Below are positions 9,353-17,485 of a stretch of DNA of 33,050 bases, piece after piece. Position 1 is the stretch's first letter. Every line of letters begins with the position of its first letter. Under the pieces are notes generated by a model. That model saw only the letters and a program-made list of their open reading frames with translations, was not told where the DNA came from and did not search any database. The position numbers and the translations under genes are program-made. This DNA comes from Chromera velia (taxonomy: Eukaryota > Sar > Chromeraceae). Location of the stretch: the NCBI GenBank assembly GCA_018398765.1, contig JAHBMJ010001318.1, forward strand, positions 1 to 33,050, given 5' to 3'.

Positions 9353-9688
9353 GTTGGAGACCGTGGTGAGATCCTCCTCAACCAAGACACTCATTTTCTT
9401 CTTCTCTTCTCTTCGAACCCACGCAGCGTGCGAGAGTTGACGCCTCTTCCTGCATTTCTTTTTCTTGTTTCCTGCAGGTGAGAGTACGTCTGATCTCGGC
9501 TGTCTGACAGCATTATCCAGATTCCTGGATGTGCCGCCAGAAAGAGCCAATGCAATCCGACACAGTGTCACGTCATCTACCACACTGCTGAGGTTCTCGC
9601 GAACTTGGCTGAGAGGAACTTCTCGTAGATGGTCAATCTTGTCTCTTAAAGTAAACAACTCCTCCAACCTCTCAACAAACGTTTCCAT
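9353..9688 (-). pseudogene. Gag-like ORF, 5' part
   Basis: Starts at ATG 9688, with an in-frame stop 30-40 nt upstream, and runs 112 codons to the hAT-like insertion. It begins with a leucine/charged helical region (METFVERLEELFTLRDKI) and then a basic KKKKCRKRRQ cluster. After the insertion the frame reads a few codons into the inverted repeat and stops. It lies about 200 bp downstream of the primer-binding site, where gag is expected. Confidence 0.5.
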
Positions 9689-9890
9689 TCTGAAGACTCG
9701 TGATAGCTGCTTTCAACAGGGTTCTTTACTTAGTTGGTTTCCTGACAATCGTTGATAAGTGTGAGCAAATGCACAGAGCGTAACAGTGCCTCAGCTCCAC
9801 AACTTTGCACGTCAAGGTTCCTTCGACCAAAAACTCAATCGATGAATGCAGCCCTTCCTCTTGCTTCCCCTGTGTTCCTGGTTAGAACAA

Positions 9891-9902
9891 ACTCTGCTGC
9901 CA
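9891..9902 (-). other. Primer-binding site, initiator tRNA-Met-like
   Basis: Minus-strand TGGCAGCAGAGT begins 2 nt after the 5' LTR. It matches the TGGTAGCAGAG-type site complementary to eukaryotic initiator tRNA-Met at all but one of the first 11 positions. The host tRNA is not in this window. Confidence 0.7.
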
Positions 9903-9904
9903 AC

Positions 9905-10202
9905 TGTAACGTGTCTACTAGTCGATTCACGAACTCAGACAGGAAGGTCTGTCAAGCTAGACATTTGTTGTTATTCCCTTTGTCATTCTGTGTCTGTCAG
10001 TCTGATTCTACTTTCTCATACAACCAAAATGCGACTGTTGATTCGTATGGCTAAAAGCCATGCAACGACACGCGTGCTCACTTCAATCAATCAATCAATC
10101 ACGGCCCTGGAAAGACGCACACGCAGGCCGGCTTAATCATAATATATGCAAAGAGGCGGGGCGCTCACTCACGCTCGCACCACGACCAGCACACACGTCA
10201 CA
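9905..10202 (-). repeat. 5' LTR
   Basis: Copy adjacent to the primer-binding site. Its outer end (CGTCACA) is followed directly by the TTGAG duplication. Overlapping plus-strand frames of about 100 codons (9752-10136) are by-products of the repeat. Confidence 0.85.
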
Positions 10203-10285
10203 TTGAGAACATCCAAAACTCTTAGTCGTAAATACTCCGGTAAAACAATGATATAAATAATTGTTAGTCCCCGAGGATAGCATGA
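10203..10285 (-). pseudogene. Upstream piece of the ORF interrupted by the LTR element
   Basis: Open minus-strand stretch (includes VLPEYLRLRVLDVLN) that continues in frame at 6569 when the retrotransposon and one target duplication are removed. A TGA at 10286-10288 closes it upstream. Family not recognised. Confidence 0.4.
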
Positions 10286-10354
10286 TCATAGGTGCTTCCA
10301 ATTTTGATGACGCTTGGTTTCCTAAGGAGTAATACCCCCCCCGGGCCACGACAT

Positions 10355-11720
10355 ACCTAAAGACGCACGCATATAGACCGTATCACCTTGAAAAGGCGTG
10401 AATATGGTATACAGCCTTCTTCACCCCCCTTTTAATGCTCCCATAAATGTGTGCTCTGGGTTGTCCTCAAAGCCACTCACTCTCATCTTATTAAGAGGCT
10501 CTCCAACAATTAGACGATTTTGTGTACAGTTAAAAACTGAATTAAGATTACACCATTTGTAAAACGTGATTATCAGAAGACCCGGAAGTCAATCAGACTT
10601 CTTTGTCTTTTAGACTTTGTCTGACTACCATTTTATTATATATTGGTAGTAGCCAAACCAAACCACAGTATTTTCTAGAATTTCACCAAAATTTACTCAC
10701 GTCGCGCTATTCAACTATTGAACCCAAATAGTAGTTTTTTTTTTTTGTAAAAATAACAAAGTGAACTATGGTTTCTCTTATTTGACACTTACGTAAAAAT
10801 GCCCCTGGGTGCTCTTGGCTGCGCCCCGCTCCTTCCACTGAACTGTGACTTTTTGTCTTTTGGCCTTTATCTGATTAGTTTACTTTTTATTATAGCTAAA
10901 TCAAACTGCAATTGTTTGACATATAATACTAGTATCTGACTTCCTCTCTATTGAGTAAATCGCCAGTACAGTGAATTTATATGTCAACAAACCATGAAAA
11001 CAGCAGAGTAGACATGCCAAAAAAAAAAGAAAAGAGCGTAGCTAGGGGCGCCTAGGGGTGTTCATTCTACCAAAGTTTACTTATTGCTTTTTTGGTTGAA
11101 CAGTTAAATATTCCGAAGTGAGTAAATTTTAGTTAAAATTTAGAAAATATTATATCAAACAATTGCAGTTTAATTTAGCTATAATAAAAAGTAAACTAAT
11201 CAGATAAAGGCCGAAAGACAAAAAGTCACAGTTCAGTGGAAGGAGCGGGGTGCAGCTAAGAGCACCCAGGGGCATTTTTACGTAAGTGTCAAATAAGAGA
11301 AATCATAGTTCATTTTGTCATTTTTATAAAAAAAAAATAACTACTATTTGGGTTTAATAGTTGAATAGCGCAACGTAAGTAAATTTTGGTGAAATTCTAG
11401 AAAATACTGTGGTTTGGTTTGGCTACTACCAATATATAATAAAATGGTAGTCAGACAAAGTCTAAAAGATAAAGAAGTCTGATTGACTTCCGGGTCTTCT
11501 GATAATCACGTTTTACAAATGGTGTAATCTTAATTCAGTTTTTAACTGTATACAAAATCGTCTAATTGTTGGAGAGCCTCTTAATAAGATGAGAGTGAGT
11601 GGCTTTGAGGACAACTCAGAGCACACATTTATGGGAGCATTGGAAGGGGGGTGAAGAAGGCTACATACCATATTCACGCCCTTTCAAGGTGATACGGTCT
11701 ATATGCATGCGTCTCTAGGT
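10355..11720. mobile_element. Giant foldback element, about 1.37 kb
   Basis: Arms of roughly 575 bp (10355-10932 and 11141-11720) are inverted copies at high identity, around a spacer of about 210 bp. Within each arm two related subunits can be aligned: the segment after AGTAAATTTT at 11119 resembles that after 11376, including AAAATTTAGAAAATA and a downstream TnATTTAGCT..ATAATAAAA..CAGA..AAAG pattern. The element therefore seems built of four copies of one unit in 2+2 inverted order. No ORF, terminal duplication or transposase is seen. Transcription from either side would give a long hairpin RNA. Confidence 0.8.
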
Positions 11721-11760
11721 GCGTGTACTAATAGACTACTATACAATACTATGATAGTTG

Positions 11761-12530
11761 TAAGCTATAGATACTATCTTTATTACCATCGACGTTGGTT
11801 CCTCAAAACCCCTCTCCCCACCTACTCCTCCTGAGGTTCCCCAAGCTCCAGTGTACTTCATTCACCTTTTCCTTGAAGGAGACTTCAGCAAAAACCCGTT
11901 TGGGCTCTCAGCTCAGACTGTTCATAAGCTGTTTAACCTTTGTGTACAGGAGGATCTGCCTTACTGTGATGGCACAGATTTTGTTAGGCAAAGGGGCCTG
12001 GAGGCAGTTTTTTGTTGTGACATGACGGAGAAGCATGCCAACGATGTGATTGCTGCCCGGGATGGGCGTTCACTCTTTTCTGTTCGCGGGTATGGAGACA
12101 CGTTCCCTTCTTGTAAGGTGTGGCTTCGTGTCTGCGGAGAATCTCACCTTTCTGAATCAGAACAGGAAGAATGCAATGTGCAACGTTCTTTGCAGCAGCT
12201 CTTCTCTCTGCTTCCTCCCTCTGACCACGTGAGTCCTTATCTACGCTTCACTGCACAGATAACGACTCCCGCCGTCGTTTCCAAGTCAGCAAAGAAGTCT
12301 TGGCGTCAGAGGGCATGGGATTAGATTCAAGACGAGATTGGCTTTCTCGAACAGTTCGAAGAGGGGGAAGAACAAGCATCCAGCAGAGAAAACCTCTCCT
12401 TTGACATGTTTTTCCCATCAGTCATACGCGCTGTGTAGGCTTTTGTCACGCTCGAAAACCATCCAGCAGGAGAAGGAGACGGTGACCGACCTGGTCTTCA
12501 AAAGGGCAAGTTTGTTGCAGCGTGGCTGTG
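11761..12530 (+). pseudogene. Decayed ORF with two nonsense codons, unidentified
   Basis: A single plus-strand frame is open from 11764 to 12321, interrupted by TAG at 12322-12324 and TAG at 12436-12438, then ends at TGA near 12528. Composition is protein-like throughout (for example YFIHLFLEGDFSKNPFGLS, and later DEIGFLEQFEEGEEQ). No ATG lies at the beginning, so the N-terminus is missing or elsewhere. Because the frame survives past both stops, it is a recently inactivated gene or transposon ORF. The family is not recognised; a retroelement ORF1 is possible given the repeat-like 3' end at 12780-12990. Confidence 0.4.
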
Positions 12531-12779
12531 AGAGCAGACTGAGTATGAAGCTTAGCAATGGGAGTTTGTTCTGTTTCTTATTTCTCTGTTTTCTTTCCTT
12601 TTCATCTCCCTTTCCTCTTCTCTTATAGATAAAAGACGCGAGCACAATGACCGAACGGTCTTTTTCCGAATTGTTCATCCCTTTGACCCTTCGAACGCCT
12701 TCTTTGTACATCTATTCCAATCCTTTTTCTCCTTCTTCACTGGTTTGCTCTGTCTACTCTCAATACCTTAGATTGGTTT

Positions 12780-12990
12780 GACTGTCACAGCCTTCTATAA
12801 TGAGGGACGGCACTTAAATCGATTAAGCATCATGATTCAAGCGCCGGGGTTCAGCTAGCAGACGGTAGCCCCACCCCGATGAGTGATGCAGGTCTGGCAA
12901 AGGGGCAATACAGCATTGTCCTAGACTCATGCATTGCATGATGGCCTATAGACCGATCAATAATAATGATGATGATGATGATGATGATAG
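12780..12990 (+). mobile_element. Possible SINE/LINE 3' end with simple-repeat tail
   Basis: A GC-richer segment ending GACCGATCAATAATAATG and passing into (GAT)n. Such simple-sequence tails are typical of non-LTR retroelement 3' ends. No target duplication or polymerase III boxes could be established by eye, so this is tentative. Confidence 0.25.
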
Positions 12991-13285
12991 AAGATGGATG
13001 ATGATAACTAACTTAAAGTCGGAGCCAAGCTAGGTCCTACAGGCTAGGTCGTCGCTAACTTCGAGTTCGATGCTAGCTAGGATGCTGGGTTTGATACTAA
13101 CTTAAAGGTCGAGGTCGGGCCATGCAGATCTCAGGCTAGGGCCAGCTACAAGCTCTAGTAGGATTTAATTTAGCACACGCTTGGATGCGTAATAATTGTT
13201 TCGAGAAATTTGCCTTAAGAATTGATGCACACTCTAATGCACAAGAATTGTTACAAACTTTGATTTAATTTTAATATCCTATGAT

Positions 13286-13332
<47 letters not shown>
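13286..13332 (+). repeat. (AATC)n microsatellite
   Basis: About 11 units of AATC. The same tetranucleotide occurs as a short run inside both LTRs. Confidence 0.95.
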
Positions 13333-13585
13333 TAATGTGTAACAGTAGGGTGTCACCCATATACATGGCATATATGATGGTATGCATATGCTATAGGTTT
13401 TCATCTGAGGTCCAAACTGAGGAATTTCAACTTATTTTTGAATCTTTGATGTAATCATTATCCTATTGGTGACCGTTCACTCTTAGAGCGTTGCCGTGCT
13501 CTGTTGGTGCCCTAGCGCTGTGCCTTCTGTCTCGATCACCCTCTTTTGTCTGCCCCTTTCCCTTCCCCTGTTCCCCCCCCCCCCC

Positions 13586-13810
13586 NNNNNNNNNNNNNNN
13601 NNNNNNNNNNNNNNNNNNNNNNNNNNNNNNNNNNNNNNNNNNNNNNNNNNNNNNNNNNNNNNNNNNNNNNNNNNNNNNNNNNNNNNNNNNNNNNNNNNNN
13701 NNNNNNNNNNNNNNNNNNNNNNNNNNNNNNNNNNNNNNNNNNNNNNNNNNNNNNNNNNNNNNNNNNNNNNNNNNNNNNNNNNNNNNNNNNNNNNNNNNNN
13801 NNNNNNNNNN
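13586..13810. other. Assembly gap (225 N)
   Basis: Run of N, flanked by a C13 homopolymer on the left and C6 on the right, so the break is probably at a poly-C tract that could not be read through. Frames crossing it are artefacts. Confidence 1.
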
Positions 13811-13953
13811 CCCCCCTCTTCCGTTGTCATAGTAGCACAAGTCCGCTGGTATCCGGCACTGTCTGCTGGTTTCCACTTTTTTTGCTTGATGGAGAGACTC
13901 CCCTTTTTCTTGTTTTGCGACATTCTTGTTTTGCTCGCTACCAAGAGTTCCAG

Positions 13954-14415
13954 TTACTTGAAGTGCGCCGGCCACATCTGCATTGCCTTCACTCGGTCTT
14001 CATTTCTGTGAGAATGGTCGCACTGAGCCCCCATGTTGCATCCGCCCCGTGAGGCAAAATGATAAAAACATGGTGATGTCTTCGAGGCATCGTGAGAGAA
14101 GCAGCATTTGTTACCGTTTCTGCACATGTCATGTTTGAAGTATTTGCAAAGAGCTTCGCTGCAAAATTTTGGTCTCTTCTCATTCCCCAGGATCTTCTTG
14201 GAGTCTTCGCCCGCAGAGCTGCCCTGTGTAGGCTTTGGTCGCTTCGCACAGCCAGACGAAGATGCTGCATAGAAGAGAGAAGTGGAATCAGCCGTTGAAG
14301 CACCTGACGGGGACGCAGAAGACTTCTCAATCGCGGCCGGCTCGAGGCTGAAGGCGGACGACACCTGGGACAAGGACCTCTTAAGCTTGTCCGACTGAAG
14401 CAGCTCGAAGAACTC
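13954..14415 (-). CDS. CCCH zinc-finger terminal exon
   Basis: Open from a splice acceptor (TGCATGCAG, ending 14416) to the stop at 13954. A Ser/Ala-rich linker precedes two CCCH fingers: CKYFKHDMCRNGNKCCFSH (C-X7-C-X5-C-X3-H) and CFYHFASRGGCNMGAQCDHSH's core C-X9-C-X5-C-X3-H spacing. The tail is short (about 18 residues). CCCH fingers bind single-stranded RNA. Phase 0 at the acceptor. Confidence 0.75.
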   Translation of the reverse strand, partial: EFFELLQSDKLKRSLSQVSSAFSLEPAAIEKSSASPSGASTADSTSLFYAASSSGCAKRPKPTQGSSAGEDSKKILGNEKRPKFCSEALCKYFKHDMCRNGNKCCFSHDASKTSPCFYHFASRGGCNMGAQCDHSHRNEDRVKAMQMWPAHFK

Positions 14416-15831
14416 CTGCATGCACAAAAAGAAAGAAGAAGAATTCCAGAGCACTTGTCAACAACAAGATCTCCCACATTCGAGTATGTTTGGCATCAGC
14501 GAAATGTCTGAAGTACTGCCCAAAGACTCAGATCGTGGCCAGCCATCAATTGGCAACGGATATCCGACTTGAACTCGATAAGTGAAAGGCTTGAAGACAA
14601 AAACATGAAAATGTCGGCCCCGAAAAACCTTGTTTCATCATCACAAGATGAGACTACGGTCTTCAGGTCCTTTCAGCGCAGCGCAAATTACTCACGTACT
14701 AGCTGTCAAGGAGAGCGGCTAAGCTCCACAGACACACAGACACACGGATACAGACACAGAGAGACACAAGGAGGCACGGAGAGACACACATATAGGCACA
14801 GAAACACACAGACACATGCACAGACACACAGACAGACACAGACAGACACAGGGAGACACAGACAAACACAAGCACATATATAGACACACACACAAACATG
14901 GACACACAGAGGCACAGAGAGAGATAGACACCCACAGAGAAACGGTCACACAGAGAAATGGGCTGCAGACTGAGACTGAAATCAAATTGAGTGCCAAGTT
15001 CATTGGTCCATCAAGCAGCTTGTGCAGGAGAACCGACAGACGGGCACTTTTTCTCGGGGCCTTTTCGTTACTTCTTTTCTTCAAGTGGGCTTTGGGGCAA
15101 GACACCGGCAGGCACGGACACATACACACAGACACACAGACAGAACCAACGAGGCTGCGCAGTCTGACACTGAAATCAAATTGAGTGCCAAGTTCATTGG
15201 TCCATCAAGCAGCTTGTGCAGGAGAACCGACAGACGGGCACTTTTTCTCGGAGCCTTTTCGTTACTTCTTTTCGTCAATTTTTCGTTTGTGGCAGGGCAA
15301 CCGAAACAATCATTTATAGACAGACTGATATACAGGCCGCAAGACAGACAGGCAAATTAGCAGACACCGGGAGGCAGACACCGAAAGACAAATGCGGAGA
15401 GCGCGCGCGTCTTCTGTTCTTTTTTGCTGAACGTTTTGACCAAGAGAGGCAGAGCGCATAGAGCATTCTGCAATGGTTGCGTCCAGCGTTTAAAATGATT
15501 ATCCCGCGGCAACTTCCACACAAATCAAGTTGTGACAGTCAAGATTGTCTTCCCACCTTTTCTTTGTAACGGTTTTTCACGTTTGTGATCACTGTATGCA
15601 AGTCTAAGGTTTGCGACTCCGAGGCCTTTGTCAACTCTGCGAGCCGCAGTACAAGCGACACGTACGGGAAAAGTGAGCAAAACATTTAGTGAAGTCTGAA
15701 GAATCGATTGCAGTGAAGCAGTGCTGAAGATACGGTTGACCATGCAGACCTCAATTGGTTGTCAGTCAGACAGACAGAGAGACAGAGAGGCAGGCAGCCA
15801 GCCAGACAGACAGACAGACAGACAGACAGGC

Positions 15832-15864
<33 letters not shown>

Positions 15865-16383
15865 GGCAGACAGACAGACAGAGAGACACAGACACAGACA
15901 CAGACACACAGACAGACTACATGTTTCTTGAGAATCTTCTTCTCCCTCCTTTTCAGACAAACTGTATGCTTTCTTCTTTTTCTTCCCTTTACTTTTCAGA
16001 CAAACAAACAGACAGACAGACAGACAGAAAGACAGACTGTATCCTTTTCTTTGCCTTTCTTTCTCCGAGCTCATTCATAACAGCCAGACAGACAGACAGA
16101 CAGATATGGACGGAGAGACTGGCAAACAGGCAGGCAGACTATGTCGTCTTTTCTTTTCAAACAGACAGACCAGCAAACAGACAGATAGGCAGACGATATG
16201 GTTTCTTTCCCTTCTCTTCTCTAGACAGACAGGTAGACTATACCGTCTTCCTTTTAAGACAGACAGAGAGAGAGACAGACAGACCATATGGTCTTTTCTT
16301 ACACACAGACAGACAGACAGACAAACAGATATAGACGCACAGACAGACAGACTATATGCTTTCTTCATTTTCTTCCCTTCACT

Positions 16384-16414
<31 letters not shown>

Positions 16415-17411
16415 TACATCGTCTTTTCTTTCCTGTTCTCTTCCGGACAGACAGACAGATAGACAGACACGCAGTCAGAGAGACAGACGCGCAGATAGCC
16501 AGAAATACATGCAGGCAGGCAGGCAGGCAGAGAGACAGACAGACAGATATAGATAGACAATATGTTCTGACCTCATCTGCCACAAGCAGTACTGTGTGAC
16601 AGAAAGGTGAAAAGCCGTCAGGTTTCTTTCTAAAGGCCCGCGCACAGTTTGAACTCGCGTCATAAGGGTCCTCTACGTACAGGATGCCTCTTTCGTCACC
16701 GCTTTGTCTGGATACCGGGGCTCCATGGAAGACAGAGAGCTTTTTGCGAGAAAGGATGCCCGCCGTCTCAGTCTCCCGGCGCTGGATGGATGGGAGCCCT
16801 GCATGCATATGCAAGACAACCGGCAGATCGAAATTCATCGAATGCCTGAACTTACTCCGAGGTCATAACCTCTCGGCTTTCTTGAAGCTCTCCGGGCACG
16901 GACACACACAGATATGCGTACATGAGGCAGAGAGAGAAAGGAAGACAAAGACGGAGAGAAAGAGAGGGAGACAGGTAGGAAGAGGGAGACCGAGGAGGGA
17001 AAGGGAGTCAGAGGGGGACGAGAAGACGGGAGAGGGAAAGGGAGACAGAGAGGGAAACAGCGATGGACTCCCAGAGAGAGACTCTTGAGGGAAACGGTCA
17101 CGTTTTCGTCGTCTGCCCCTCTGCCGGCCTGTCTCCCTTGCACATTGCATAGCACATCCGCCCTCAGCAAGGCGTTAAAGGGCCATGCGTCTTTCTCAGA
17201 GAGAGTGAGGGAGGGAGAGAGAGAGAGAGGAGAGCACACGAACAGGAGAAGGGACAGACTCTTGATCTAGGTGGCATGGCACAAAAATTGTGAGGGTGGA
17301 GATAGGACTTACCCGGCCTTTTAACGTCATGAATACGCCATGACGAGGGCGTGAGTGTAGTAGTAGGCTTGATGGACACGCACGCACACACACACACTCA
17401 CACACACTCAC

Positions 17412-17485
<74 letters not shown>

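Larger units (their letters stand above)
6575..10202 (-). mobile_element. Non-autonomous LTR retrotransposon (minus-strand orientation)
   Basis: Direct repeats of about 300 bp at 6575-6874 and 9905-10202 begin TGTAACG and end in CA, flanked by the 5-bp duplication TTGAG (6570-6574 and 10203-10207). Read on the minus strand, the 5' LTR (9905-10202) is followed after 2 nt by a primer-binding site, and the 3' LTR (6575-6874) is directly preceded by a polypurine tract. Without the nested insertion the internal part is about 1.9 kb with one gag-like ORF. I see no protease, integrase or reverse transcriptase motif, so it must depend on a partner element (TR-GAG or LARD-like design). Confidence 0.85.
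12531..13585. other. Intergenic stretch with repeat remains
   Basis: No convincing gene. A pyrimidine-rich segment (12560-12760), the SINE/LINE-like tail below, two diverged copies of an ACTAACTTAAAG(G)TCG motif (near 13004 and 13095) with GCTAGG repeats, and an (AATC)n run lie here. Confidence 0.5.

Noticed and set aside
12780-12870. Possible tRNA gene or tRNA-derived SINE head
   Set aside because: A GATTCAAGC box-B-like match exists, but no matching A box or cloverleaf arms could be found.
13463-14052. ORFs crossing the N gap
   Set aside because: They consist largely of undetermined residues; only the CCCH exon beyond the gap is supported.
14731-16560. CRISPR-like array of regular repeats
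   Set aside because: The repeats are tetra- or hexanucleotide microsatellites with variable spacing and no constant 25-40 nt repeat; the context is an intron of a eukaryotic gene.
15686-16838. Long Cys/Leu/Ser/Val or Asp/Arg/Gln/Thr-rich ORFs over the CAGA region
   Set aside because: They are by-products of stop-free tetranucleotide repeats; only the end near 16572-16845 has non-repetitive coding sequence.
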